64,000 nucleotides of DNA from Cypionkella sinensis (GCF_042646385.1 NZ_JBHRTO010000001.1:558001-622000); one strand, 5' to 3'; positions 47,677 through 56,246 are shown, counted from the stretch's first letter. Notes: generated from the letters alone by a model not told the origin. Made by a program: numbers and translations.

Positions 47677-48893
47677 TGCTGCGCCGTCTGCACAAAGAAC
47701 AACCAAGCTCGTTTGAATTTACCCCGGCCAATCTGGCTTGGGCAGAAGGGCAGATCGCGAAATATCCGGCTGGGCGGCAGGCTTCGGCGGTGATTCCGCT
47801 GCTGTGGCGCGCGCAGGAACAGCATGGCTGGCTGACCCGTCCGGCGATTGAATATGTGGCCGATATGCTGGGCATGGCCTATATCCGTGCGCTGGAAGTG
47901 GCGACGTTCTACTTCATGTTCCAGTTGCAACCCGTTGGTTCGGTAGCACATATCCAGATTTGCGGCACAACGTCCTGCATGATTTGTGGCGCGGAAGAGC
48001 TGATTGCGGTCTGCCGCGAACTGGTGGCGGACAAGCCGCATCAACTCTCGGCCGATGGCAAGTTCAGCTGGGAAGAAGTTGAGTGCATGGGCGCTTGCGC
48101 CAATGCGCCGATGGCCCAGATCGGCAAGGATTATTACGAAGATCTGACGGCAGACAAGCTGCGCGCCTTGATCGGGCGGTTCAGCAATGGCGAAGTGCCG
48201 GTGCCGGGGCCGCAGAATGGGCGCTATGCGGCAGAGCCTTTGTCGGGTCTGACCTCGCTGAAATCGCATGAGGCGGGGCGCAAGCCTTACAATGCCAGTG
48301 CGCAGAATGCCGTGGATATTGGCGATACGGTGAAGCGGATTGATGGCACCGAAGTGCCGCTGCTGACGCCGTGGATTCCCAAGGTCGTGGCTGCTGATCC
48401 GAAACTGGCGGCAATGCCCGAGGCTGTGACGGCTGCGGTTGGTGTGGCAGTTGAACCAAAGCCCGGTGCGGCGGCGGTGGCTGACAAAACTGGAGCGACT
48501 GTGCACGAAGCGCCCGCGATGTCGAAAGGCCGGCCGGTGGCCGATGGCAATGCCCCGGAAGCAACGCCGCTTGCGACGCCAGAAGCCAAATCGCCTGCCC
48601 CGTTGGGCAATAACAAACCAGCGGGGCTGACTGCGCCGCGGGGCGGCGTGGCGGACAATCTGCAAAAGCTGGAAGGTATCGGGCCGGTCATCGAAAAGCT
48701 GTTGCATGATCTGGGGATTTTCCACTTTCACCAGATTGCGGCCTTTAGCGCATCGGATGTGGCGTGGATGGACAGCAACCTGAAAGGCTTCAAAGGCCGG
48801 GTCAGCCGCGACAAATGGGTGGCGCAGGCCAAGCTGATTGGTGAGATCGGGCTGGATGCCTTCCTGATCCGCGCCAAGACCAACGATTACTGA
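47676..48893 (+). CDS. nuoE: NADH-quinone oxidoreductase subunit E with C-terminal helix-hairpin-helix-like domain
   Basis: 405 residues, against about 160-240 for typical NuoE. The N-terminal 24-kDa domain (1-175) has the 2Fe-2S ligands C96, C101, C137 and C141. A low-complexity Ala/Pro/Val linker (about 195-325) follows, then a domain at 327-405 with DNLQKLEGIGPVIEKLLHDL and VSRDKWVAQAKLIGEIG, similar to the helix-hairpin-helix domains of flap-endonuclease-like or ribosomal-type proteins. Its role in complex I is unknown; it may help docking of NuoF. The frame is continuous, with no sign of a false join. Confidence 0.9.
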   Translation: MLRRLHKEQPSSFEFTPANLAWAEGQIAKYPAGRQASAVIPLLWRAQEQHGWLTRPAIEYVADMLGMAYIRALEVATFYFMFQLQPVGSVAHIQICGTTSCMICGAEELIAVCRELVADKPHQLSADGKFSWEEVECMGACANAPMAQIGKDYYEDLTADKLRALIGRFSNGEVPVPGPQNGRYAAEPLSGLTSLKSHEAGRKPYNASAQNAVDIGDTVKRIDGTEVPLLTPWIPKVVAADPKLAAMPEAVTAAVGVAVEPKPGAAAVADKTGATVHEAPAMSKGRPVADGNAPEATPLATPEAKSPAPLGNNKPAGLTAPRGGVADNLQKLEGIGPVIEKLLHDLGIFHFHQIAAFSASDVAWMDSNLKGFKGRVSRDKWVAQAKLIGEIGLDAFLIRAKTNDY

Positions 48894-48901
48894 GGGCAAT
48901 G

Positions 48902-49162
48902 ATGGACCATTCACATGACCATGCAAGCGTTGATGGGCCTTGGGCTGGCGGCTGGCTTGTTGCTGTTCTGGCCGCTTTGATCGCGGCGGGTCTGGCGGTC
49001 TGGCTGGGCAATGTCGGCGGCTTGGGGATGGTGATCGTGGGGCTGGTGGTGTTTGGCGTTTATGCGGTGCTGTTGGGCAATGGCGGCGTTGAACTGACCG
49101 TCACCGATCATGGTTCCGACGACCATGGCCACGGGCATGACCACGGGCACGGGCATCACTGA
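48902..49162 (+). CDS. His-rich small membrane protein in the nuo operon
   Basis: 86 residues: MDHSHDHASVDG, two hydrophobic helices (WLVAVLAALIAAGLAVWLG and MVIVGLVVFGVYAVLLG), and a His/Asp/Gly tail with DHGHGHDHGHGHH. Histidines at both ends suggest binding of a metal such as zinc, nickel or copper. Two adjacent ATGs exist; 48902 has better spacing to AGGG. Between nuoE and nuoF, closely packed. No family recognised. Confidence 0.75.
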   Translation: MDHSHDHASVDGPWAGGWLVAVLAALIAAGLAVWLGNVGGLGMVIVGLVVFGVYAVLLGNGGVELTVTDHGSDDHGHGHDHGHGHH

Positions 49163-49169
49163 GGCGAAG

Positions 49170-49391
49170 ATGGCAGTTCCTGATCCGAAAGAGGCACGAC
49201 TTGCGCGACAAACCAGGCTGGTGGCTTTGGTGATTGCCGGGACGATGCTGCTCTGGATGGGAGGCCAGCAGATTGGCGCGGAACTTGGCTTGCCGCTGAA
49301 GTACTCGTTGCTGATCGATCTGGCGGCTTTGGCGGGGTTCATCTGGGCCATGGCCGTGACGTATCAAATTTGGCGCGCGCGCCGCACGTAA
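49170..49391 (+). CDS. DUF5337 small membrane protein
   Basis: 73 residues starting MAVPDPKEARLARQTRL, then two hydrophobic helices (LVALVIAGTMLLWMGGQQIG and SLLIDLAALAGFIWAMAVTY) and a basic end (WRARRT). This matches the DUF5337 pattern found in Rhodobacterales nuo operons. GAGG precedes ATG 49170; the open frame starting 49110 is out of the expected start. Possibly an accessory membrane protein of complex I. It lies 13 bp before nuoF. Confidence 0.72.
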   Translation: MAVPDPKEARLARQTRLVALVIAGTMLLWMGGQQIGAELGLPLKYSLLIDLAALAGFIWAMAVTYQIWRARRT

Positions 49392-49404
49392 GGAAGGGGC
49401 GAAC

Positions 49405-50700
49405 ATGCTCGACGATAAGGACCGCATCTTTACCAACCTTTACGGGATGCACGACCGTTCCTTGGCCGGTGCGCGGGCGCGGGGCCATTGGGATGGCACG
49501 GCAGAGATCATCGCGCGCGGCAAAGACACGATCATCGAACAGATGAAGGCGTCGGGTCTGCGCGGGCGGGGTGGGGCGGGGTTCCCGACCGGGTTGAAAT
49601 GGTCGTTCATGCCGAAGCAATCGGATGGCCGCCCGTCTTATCTCGTGATCAACGCCGACGAGTCTGAGCCGGGCACCTGCAAAGACCGCGAGATCATGCG
49701 GCACGATCCGCACACCCTGATCGAAGGCGCGCTGATTGCATCTTTCGCGATGGGGGCGAATGCCTGCTACATCTACATTCGTGGCGAATATATCCGCGAG
49801 CGTGAGGCTTTGCAGGCCGCTTTGGACGAATGCTATGACGCGGGCCTGCTGGGCAAGAACGCGGCAAAATCCGGTTGGGATTTCGACTGCTATCTGCACC
49901 ATGGCGCGGGCGCTTATATCTGCGGTGAAGAAACCGCTTTGCTGGAAAGCCTTGAGGGCAAGAAGGGCATGCCGCGGATGAAGCCGCCGTTCCCGGCAGG
50001 CTCGGGGCTTTATGGCTGCCCGACGACGGTGAACAATGTGGAATCGATCGCCGTTGTGCCGACGATCCTGCGGCGTGGGCCGGAGTGGTTTGCAGGCTTT
50101 GGCCGCCCGAACAATGCGGGCACCAAGCTGTTTGGCATCTCTGGCCATGTCAACAACCCTTGCGTGGTTGAAGAAGCGATGTCGATCACCCTGCGCGAGT
50201 TGCTGGATGTGCATTGCGGTGGCGTGCGCGGTGGTTGGAAGAACATCAAGGCGGTGATCCCCGGCGGGTCTTCGGTCCCGATGCTGAATGCGGCGCAGTG
50301 CGAAGATGCGATCATGGATTTCGACTGGCTGCGCGAACAACGCTCGGGTCTGGGCACGGCGGCGGTGATCGTGATGGATCAGTCGACGGACGTGATCAAG
50401 GCGATCTGGCGGCTGTCGAAATTCTACAAGCACGAGTCTTGCGGCCAATGCACGCCCTGCCGTGAAGGCACCGGCTGGATGATGCGGGTAATGGACCGTC
50501 TGGTGCGCGGTGAGGCCGAGGTTGAGGAAATCGACATGCTGCTGTCGGTGACAAAGCAAGTCGAAGGCCACACCATCTGCGCTTTGGGCGATGCGGCGGC
50601 TTGGCCGATCCAGGGCCTGGTGCGGCATTTCCGCGAGGAAATCGAGGATCGCATCAAGGCCAAGCGCACCGGGCGCATGGGCGCGATGGCGGCGGAGTAA
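49405..50700 (+). CDS. nuoF: NADH-quinone oxidoreductase subunit F
   Basis: 431-residue subunit that oxidises NADH. FMN/NADH loop GLRGRGGAGFPTGLKWSF at 51-68, the ESEPGTCKDREIM region, the HHGAGAYICGEETALLESL loop, and the N3 cluster ligands C346, C349, C352 and C392. It ends GAMAAE, with the stop region serving as the ribosome-binding site of the next gene. A block of five extra genes follows before nuoG. Confidence 0.97.
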   Translation: MLDDKDRIFTNLYGMHDRSLAGARARGHWDGTAEIIARGKDTIIEQMKASGLRGRGGAGFPTGLKWSFMPKQSDGRPSYLVINADESEPGTCKDREIMRHDPHTLIEGALIASFAMGANACYIYIRGEYIREREALQAALDECYDAGLLGKNAAKSGWDFDCYLHHGAGAYICGEETALLESLEGKKGMPRMKPPFPAGSGLYGCPTTVNNVESIAVVPTILRRGPEWFAGFGRPNNAGTKLFGISGHVNNPCVVEEAMSITLRELLDVHCGGVRGGWKNIKAVIPGGSSVPMLNAAQCEDAIMDFDWLREQRSGLGTAAVIVMDQSTDVIKAIWRLSKFYKHESCGQCTPCREGTGWMMRVMDRLVRGEAEVEEIDMLLSVTKQVEGHTICALGDAAAWPIQGLVRHFREEIEDRIKAKRTGRMGAMAAE

Positions 50701-50703
50701 GCG

Positions 50704-51105
50704 ATGCGGATTGGTATCGGGTATTTTGCAATGGCGGCCTGCCTGACCTCGATGGTCTGGGCGGGCGCTGCTGCTGCGATGTCCGATGAGAAGGCCGCAG
50801 CGCTTGGACAGGTGGTCGCGGCGTGGAAGATTGCCAAGCGGTGCGACGGTGTGAAGCCGATTGGCAATGGCGACTACCAAAGCTTTGTTATGGCTGCGAC
50901 CGAGATCACTGCTGCGCAAGGATTTGGGCGTCAGGGCATGCGGGCTTTGCTGTTCTATGGACGGGCAGACGACAACGATAATCTGGGCGCATTCGAGCTG
51001 GACAAGCGCGGCCTGTTCAACCAAGACAAGGCCCTCTGCCGTTTTGGTAAAAAGATGGCTGGCACAGAGGACAGCATCGGCCGTTTCCTGAAGGGGGCGA
51101 AATGA
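50704..51105 (+). CDS. secreted protein in the nuo operon, unknown
   Basis: 133 residues with a signal peptide (MRIGIGYFAMAACLTSMVWA, then GAAAA). The mature domain (ALGQVVAAWKIAKRCDGVKP, QGMRALLFYGRADDNDNLGAF, LCRFGKKMAG) is mixed helical with two cysteines. It starts 4 bases after nuoF and overlaps the next gene by 4 bases (ATGA). I know no function. Periplasmic location suggests a role in envelope or assembly rather than in NADH oxidation. Confidence 0.7.
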   Translation: MRIGIGYFAMAACLTSMVWAGAAAAMSDEKAAALGQVVAAWKIAKRCDGVKPIGNGDYQSFVMAATEITAAQGFGRQGMRALLFYGRADDNDNLGAFELDKRGLFNQDKALCRFGKKMAGTEDSIGRFLKGAK

Positions 51106-51416
51106 TGCGCTTGGTTCTGGCATCGATGATCGGTCTGGCCTTGGCTCCGCAGGTTGCGGCGGCTGAGGGCTATGCGGGGCTGATCATTCCGGCAGAACAC
51201 GAGGGGATCAAATACAAGGTGGAACTGACGGCGGACGACAAATCCGGCCCTTATGATGTGCGGGTCTGGCGGATTGACGGCGGCTCGATGTCTTACGAGC
51301 GCAAGATTGGCGTGGCGTTGCTGAAGGATGCTTGTGCGTCTGAAGGTTATGAGGTCGCCAACACCAAATCCAAGCTGGTCAAGGGGCAGTTGGTGTTTGT
51401 CGGGGGCTGCGTATGA
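51102..51416 (+). CDS. secreted protein with C-terminal Cys pair, unknown
   Basis: 104 residues: signal peptide (LVLASMIGLALAPQVAAAEG), then a small beta-rich domain (IKYKVELTADDKSGPYDVRVW) ending DACASEGY...LVFVGGCV. The two cysteines probably form a disulfide. It is coupled to neighbours by 4-base overlaps on both sides. The end of this protein (ACASEG...GGC) resembles the next protein's end (FCASRG...GGC), suggesting distant duplication. Confidence 0.68.
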   Translation: MMRLVLASMIGLALAPQVAAAEGYAGLIIPAEHEGIKYKVELTADDKSGPYDVRVWRIDGGSMSYERKIGVALLKDACASEGYEVANTKSKLVKGQLVFVGGCV

Positions 51417-51730
51417 TGCGGGCTTTCGCCTTGATCAGCGTGGCGGGGCTGAGCGCTTGCGTGCAAACGCAGCGCCCGATGGCTTTGGCGGAAAGTGGGC
51501 CGGTGGCGGTGGAACTGGCGGGGCGGTCGTATATTGCTGATCTGCAACCAACAGAAGCGGGCGCGGTTTTGGCGATGACGCGCGACGGTTCGGCATTCGG
51601 CAACGACGAAGGTTTGGAAGCCAAACGCGCGGCAGAGGCGTTCTGCGCCTCGCGCGGCGGGGCGGTCAATCGCGCGGCTTATGGGCATTTTGTTGGTGGT
51701 GCTTGGCAGTTCAAAGGGGGGTGCGCATGA
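51413..51730 (+). CDS. small lipoprotein, unknown
   Basis: 105 residues. Lipobox LSAC after a short hydrophobic signal (ALISVAGLSAC), so lipid-anchored. Mature part VELAGRSYIADLQPTEAGAVLA and a C-terminus AFCASRGGAVN...WQFKGGC like that of the preceding protein. Coupled to it by a 4-base overlap (ATGA). About 107 bp to the next gene start. No family recognised. Confidence 0.65.
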   Translation: MMRAFALISVAGLSACVQTQRPMALAESGPVAVELAGRSYIADLQPTEAGAVLAMTRDGSAFGNDEGLEAKRAAEAFCASRGGAVNRAAYGHFVGGAWQFKGGCA

Positions 51731-51837
51731 CCCCCGCGGTTTTGATGGGCGATAACCTGCACAGGACACGGTCTTGTCATGGGATATCGCTGGGTTCACG
51801 CGATATGGTCCGGGCTGTTAATGCCAAGGAGGCCAAA

Positions 51838-52245
51838 ATGAGCAAGTTTATCAAAACCATGACTGTGGCAGTTGCACTGGCAGCAAGCCCGGCACTGGCG
51901 CAAGAGCCGCTGAACAAGGATGCCCGCGTCACGGAATCTCTGGTGGCGGTGCGGGTGGGCGACACCATCCGCAACACCTGCCCGTCGATCAGCGCCAAGA
52001 TGTTCACCGTGCTGTCGAAGTGGAACGAGTTGAAATCCTACTTGCGTGCCAAGGGTTACACCGAGGACGAGGTAGAAGCGTTCCGCAAGAACAAGGTCGA
52101 AAAGGCGCGCATCAAGGGTTTGGCGGCAGACTATCTGAAAGCCGCCGGTGCGGTTGAGGGCGATGTCGAGAGCTACTGCAAAGTGGGCCGGGATGAGATC
52201 GCCAAGGGCACTTTGGCAGGGTCTTTGCTGAGGTCGTACAAATGA
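51838..52245 (+). CDS. DUF5333 secreted protein
   Basis: 135 residues with a signal peptide (TVAVALAASPALAQ). The mature part LNKDARVTESLVAVRVGDTI, the NTCPSISAKMF segment and YCKVGRDEIAKGTLAGSLLR match DUF5333, a family seen in Rhodobacterales. Two cysteines probably pair. AAGGAGG sits before ATG 51838, the strongest ribosome-binding site of the block; the open frame further upstream is not used. Its stop overlaps the DUF3291 start by 4 bases. Confidence 0.8.
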   Translation: MSKFIKTMTVAVALAASPALAQEPLNKDARVTESLVAVRVGDTIRNTCPSISAKMFTVLSKWNELKSYLRAKGYTEDEVEAFRKNKVEKARIKGLAADYLKAAGAVEGDVESYCKVGRDEIAKGTLAGSLLRSYK

Positions 52246-52745
52246 CCCAGATGCCCGGATATCATCTGGCCGAGTTGAACGTGGGGCGCCTGTTGGCCCC
52301 CACCGACGACCCGCGCGTGGCCGAGTTCATGGGCGCATTGGACCGGGTGAACGGGCTTGGCAAACGGATGCCGGGGTTCGTGTGGATGATGGAAGGCTCG
52401 GGCGAGCCGGGGACGGGGAATACCGAAGCCAAGATTGGCGGCGATCCGCAGTTTGTTTCCAACCTGACGGTTTGGGAGGATGCGGCCTCGCTGGAGAATT
52501 TTGTGTTTGGCACTGTGCATCGTCTGTTCTACGAGCGCCGGGCCGAGTGGTTTGAAGTTTTGGGCAAGATGCATTTCGTGATGTGGTGGGTGCCTGCGGG
52601 GCACAAGCCGACATTGGACGAAGCCCTTGCGAAGCTTGCAGAAGTGCAGGCAAACGGCGATACGGACCGGGCGTTTGGCTGGTCTTATTTGAAAGAAGCG
52701 CAGGGGATGAAAATCCGGTCCTGTGCCCCAATGGCGGCGGAGTAA
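52242..52745 (+). CDS. DUF3291 protein
   Basis: 167-residue soluble protein of DUF3291, a monooxygenase-like ferredoxin-fold family (GYHLAELNVGRLLAPTDDPR, FVSNLTVWEDAASLENFVFG, WWVPAGHKPTLDEALAKL). No signal peptide, so cytoplasmic. Probably an alpha/beta-barrel dimer with no known substrate. It ends CAPMAAE, the same tail found on NuoF and NuoG, and is 4 bases from nuoG. Confidence 0.85.
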   Translation: MTQMPGYHLAELNVGRLLAPTDDPRVAEFMGALDRVNGLGKRMPGFVWMMEGSGEPGTGNTEAKIGGDPQFVSNLTVWEDAASLENFVFGTVHRLFYERRAEWFEVLGKMHFVMWWVPAGHKPTLDEALAKLAEVQANGDTDRAFGWSYLKEAQGMKIRSCAPMAAE

Positions 52746-52749
52746 GCGG

Positions 52750-54759
52750 ATGTCGAACCTCAAGAAAATCAGCATCGACGGGATCGAAGTTGAAGTCGAT
52801 GGCGCGATGACGATCATTCAGGCGGCGGAAGTCGCCGGGGTGGCGATTCCGCGGTTTTGCTATCACGAGCGGCTGACGATTGCGGGCAACTGCCGGATGT
52901 GTCTGGTCGAGGTTGTCGGTGGTCCGCCGAAGCCGGCGGCATCTTGTGCGATGCAGGTGCGCGATCTGCGCCCGGGGCCGAATGGTGAGGCGCCGGTGGT
53001 GAAAACCACCTCGCCGATGGTGAAGAAGGCCCGTGAGGGCGTGATGGAATTTCTGCTGATCAATCACCCGCTCGATTGCCCGATCTGCGATCAGGGTGGC
53101 GAGTGTGATTTGCAGGACCAGGCGATGGCCTTTGGCGTCGATTTCAGCCGCTACCGCGAGCCGAAACGCGCGTCGGAAGATCTGAACCTTGGGCCTTTGG
53201 TGGAAACCAAGATGACGCGGTGTATCTCTTGCACCCGTTGCGTGCGGTTCACCTCGGAAGTGGCGGGCATTTTGCAGATGGGCCAGACCGGGCGCGGTGA
53301 GGATGCCGAGATTACGTCCTACCTGAACGCCACGCTGGATTCGAACCTGCAGGGCAATATCATTGATCTGTGCCCGGTCGGGGCGCTGACTTCGAAGCCT
53401 TATGCGTTCACCGCGCGGCCTTGGGAATTGACCAAGACTGAAAGCATCGACGTGATGGACGCACTGGGGTCGAACATCCGGATCGACACCAAGGGCCGCG
53501 AAGTGATGCGGATTTTGCCGCGCAACCATGACGGCGTGAACGAGGAATGGATTTCCGACAAGACGCGTTTTGTCTGGGATGGTCTGCGCCGTCAGCGGTT
53601 GGACGTGCCCTATGTGCGCGAGAATGGCCGTTTGCGCAAATCGAACTGGCACGAGGCGCTGACCATGGCGGCGGCTGCGGTGAAGGGCAAAAAGATCGCC
53701 GGTCTGGTCGGTGATCTGGCCCCGGTTGAGGCGGCTTATTCGTTGAAGGCGCTGGTTGAATCCTTGGGCGGCAAGGTGGAAAGCCGCACCGATGGCGCGC
53801 GTTTGCCGATGGGAAACCGCTCTGCTTACGTCGGCACGGCGGCGATTGAGGATATTGATACCGCAAAGACGATTTTGCTGATCGGCACCAATCCTCGGGT
53901 GGAAAGCCCGGTGCTGAACGCGCGGATACGCAAGGCTTGGACGGCGGGCGCGAATGTCGGGCTGATCGGTGAAGCGGTTGATCTGACCTATGATTACAAG
54001 CACATGGGAACGGATCGAGCTGCTTTGGCCGATCTGGTGGGCAAGGTGACGGAAAAGCCGAACACCATCGTGATCGTCGGCCAAGGTGCGCTGAACGAGG
54101 CGGATGGCGAGGCGGTGCTGGCGCATGCCATGGCTTATGCGCAGGGGGCAGGGGCCAAGTTGCTGGTGCTGCACACGGCGGCTTCTCGCGTGGGTGCGAT
54201 GGACGTGGGCGCTGTGACCGAGGGCGGGCTGGCTGCGGCGGTCGAAGGGGCCGAGGTGATCTATAACCTTGGCGCGGATGAGGTTGAAATCGCGGCAGGT
54301 CCGTTCGTGATCTATCAAGGCAGCCACGGCGACCGGGGCGCGAACCGTGCCGACATCATCTTCCCGGCGGCGGCTTATACGGAAGAAAGCGGCTTGTTCG
54401 TGAACACCGAAGGCCGCCCGCAACTGGCGCAGCGCGCAGGGTTCGCGCCGGGTGAGGCGAAAGAGGGTTGGGCGATCTTGCGGGCGTTTTCGGCGGAAGT
54501 CGGAAAGACCCTGCCGTGGGATAGCCTCGCTGCGTTGCGCAAGGCGATTGTCGTGGCGCATCCGCATCTGGGGATGCTCGATCATGTGCCCGTCAATGAT
54601 TGGCAGCCGGTTGCGCTGCGCGATATGGGCAAGGCCACGTTCCGCAATGCCTTCAAGGGTTTCTATCTGACCAACCCGATTGCACGTGCCAGCAAGGTGA
54701 TGGGCGAGTTGGCGGCGATGGAAGCCGACCGCGCCAAAACCGCGATGGCGGCAGAGTAA
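52750..54759 (+). CDS. nuoG: NADH-quinone oxidoreductase subunit G
   Basis: 669-residue 75-kDa subunit. N-terminal 2Fe-2S domain ligands C37, C48, C51 and C66; the N5 site H106, C110, C113 and C119; the N4 ligands C158, C161, C164 and C208. The rest is a molybdopterin-oxidoreductase-like domain without cofactor. The extra N7 cluster of E. coli NuoG is not seen, as usual in alphaproteobacteria. Starts at ATG 52750 and ends KTAMAAE. Confidence 0.96.
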   Translation: MSNLKKISIDGIEVEVDGAMTIIQAAEVAGVAIPRFCYHERLTIAGNCRMCLVEVVGGPPKPAASCAMQVRDLRPGPNGEAPVVKTTSPMVKKAREGVMEFLLINHPLDCPICDQGGECDLQDQAMAFGVDFSRYREPKRASEDLNLGPLVETKMTRCISCTRCVRFTSEVAGILQMGQTGRGEDAEITSYLNATLDSNLQGNIIDLCPVGALTSKPYAFTARPWELTKTESIDVMDALGSNIRIDTKGREVMRILPRNHDGVNEEWISDKTRFVWDGLRRQRLDVPYVRENGRLRKSNWHEALTMAAAAVKGKKIAGLVGDLAPVEAAYSLKALVESLGGKVESRTDGARLPMGNRSAYVGTAAIEDIDTAKTILLIGTNPRVESPVLNARIRKAWTAGANVGLIGEAVDLTYDYKHMGTDRAALADLVGKVTEKPNTIVIVGQGALNEADGEAVLAHAMAYAQGAGAKLLVLHTAASRVGAMDVGAVTEGGLAAAVEGAEVIYNLGADEVEIAAGPFVIYQGSHGDRGANRADIIFPAAAYTEESGLFVNTEGRPQLAQRAGFAPGEAKEGWAILRAFSAEVGKTLPWDSLAALRKAIVVAHPHLGMLDHVPVNDWQPVALRDMGKATFRNAFKGFYLTNPIARASKVMGELAAMEADRAKTAMAAE

Positions 54760-54762
54760 GGC

Positions 54763-55164
54763 ATGCGGCCTCTCGCCCCCTTTGTGATCGGACTGGCCGC
54801 CTTGGGCGGGCTGTTCGCTTGCGCGGGCGAGACGCCGAAAAAGGATGTGGCGTTCAACCCCAGCTATAAGGGGATCGAGACGATCCTGCTGGACGGCGAT
54901 CTGGTGAATTTCCGGGTGGCGATGACGGGTGCGCGCGATGATGCGGATGTGGCGGCTTACGCTGCCTGCGCTGCGGCGCAATATGCCCTGATCCGGGGCT
55001 TTGGATTTGCGCGTCATGTGCGCACGAATGTGGCGATCAAGGGTGGTGTTTGGCGGGGGGATGCGGTTTACACCATCTCGGCTGCACTCCCCCGTGGTGT
55101 GAAGACGATAGATGCTGAAGTGACCGTGCGCGATTGTGGTGCGCAGGGAATACCGACGGTTTAG
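54763..55164 (+). CDS. lipoprotein-like protein in the nuo operon, unknown
   Basis: 133 residues. Signal FVIGLAALGGLFACAGE has a possible lipobox (FAC). The mature domain ETILLDGDLVNFRVAMTGAR, the YAACAAAQYALIRGFGFARHV helix and VTVRDCGAQG form a compact fold with at least three Cys. Starts 3 bases after nuoG. I do not recognise a family. A 42-bp gap to nuoH follows. Confidence 0.65.
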   Translation: MRPLAPFVIGLAALGGLFACAGETPKKDVAFNPSYKGIETILLDGDLVNFRVAMTGARDDADVAAYAACAAAQYALIRGFGFARHVRTNVAIKGGVWRGDAVYTISAALPRGVKTIDAEVTVRDCGAQGIPTV

Positions 55165-55206
55165 GGCCGAAATAAGGGCCAACGGGTTAAGGGAACGTGA
55201 GGGATC

Positions 55207-56244
55207 ATGGCTGACTTTTTGCAAACCGGGCTGGGGATAGCGCTGTTGATAGCGCTGCAAAGCCTTGCCATCGTTGCTTTTGTGATGCTGAGCTTGCTGT
55301 TCCTTGTTTACGGCGACCGCAAGATCTGGGCCGCAGTGCAGATGCGCAAGGGCCCGAACGTGGTGGGGCCGTTTGGCCTTTTGCAATCGGTAGCCGATGC
55401 GCTGAAATATGTGGTCAAGGAAATCGTGGTGCCCGCAGGGGCCGACCGCGCGGTGTTCTTCCTTGCCCCGATCCTCAGCTTCGTTCTGGCGATCCTGGCT
55501 TGGGCGGTGATCCCGTTTGATAGCGGCTGGGTGCTGGCGGATATCAACGTCGCGATCCTGTTCGTGTTTGCCGCATCCTCGCTGGAGGTTTACGGCGTGA
55601 TCATGGGTGGCTGGGCGTCGAACTCGAAATACCCGTTCCTTGGGTCTTTGCGGTCGGCGGCGCAGATGATTTCTTACGAAGTCAGCCTTGGTCTGATCAT
55701 CATTGGCATCATCATCTCGACCGGCTCGATGAGTTTCTCGGCCATCGTCCACGCCCAATCGGGCAATCTGGGTCTGCTGAACTGGTATTGGCTGCCACAT
55801 TTCCCGATGGTCTTCCTGTTCTTCATCAGTGCTTTGGCCGAAACCAACCGCCCGCCGTTCGACTTGCCGGAAGCGGAGTCGGAACTGGTTGCGGGCTTCA
55901 TGGTGGAATATTCCTCGACGCCGTATCTGTTGTTCATGGCGGGCGAATATATCGCGATCTTCCTGATGTGCGCGCTGATCTCGCTGCTGTTCTTCGGCGG
56001 CTGGCTGTCGCCGATCCCCGGTCTGGCCGATGGCTGGTGGTGGATGGTTGCGAAGATGTGGGTGTTCTTCTTCATGTTCGCCATGGTGAAGGCCATCGTG
56101 CCGCGCTACCGCTATGACCAGTTGATGCGGATTGGCTGGAAAGTGTTCCTGCCGCTGTCGCTGGCTTGGGTGGTGATCGTGTCGTTCTTGGCGAAATATG
56201 AAGTATTCGGGCACTTCTGGGCCCGCTGGACGATGGGAGGCTGA
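55207..56244 (+). CDS. nuoH: NADH-quinone oxidoreductase subunit H
   Basis: 345-residue membrane subunit with about eight helices, forming the quinone-entry channel. Motifs: DRKIWAAVQMRKGPNVVGPF, AETNRPPFDLPEAESELVAGF and VEYSSTPYLLFMAGEY. All key Arg/Glu residues of the family are present. 42 bp separate it from the preceding lipoprotein gene, and nuoI follows after 2 bases. Confidence 0.96.
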   Translation: MADFLQTGLGIALLIALQSLAIVAFVMLSLLFLVYGDRKIWAAVQMRKGPNVVGPFGLLQSVADALKYVVKEIVVPAGADRAVFFLAPILSFVLAILAWAVIPFDSGWVLADINVAILFVFAASSLEVYGVIMGGWASNSKYPFLGSLRSAAQMISYEVSLGLIIIGIIISTGSMSFSAIVHAQSGNLGLLNWYWLPHFPMVFLFFISALAETNRPPFDLPEAESELVAGFMVEYSSTPYLLFMAGEYIAIFLMCALISLLFFGGWLSPIPGLADGWWWMVAKMWVFFFMFAMVKAIVPRYRYDQLMRIGWKVFLPLSLAWVVIVSFLAKYEVFGHFWARWTMGG

Positions 56245-56246
56245 TC

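Noticed and set aside
52327..56214. Very long open frame (1295 codons) on the minus strand
   Set aside because: It is antisense to nuoG, nuoH and neighbours; the His/Arg/Gln-rich composition is the usual shadow of high-GC coding sequence.
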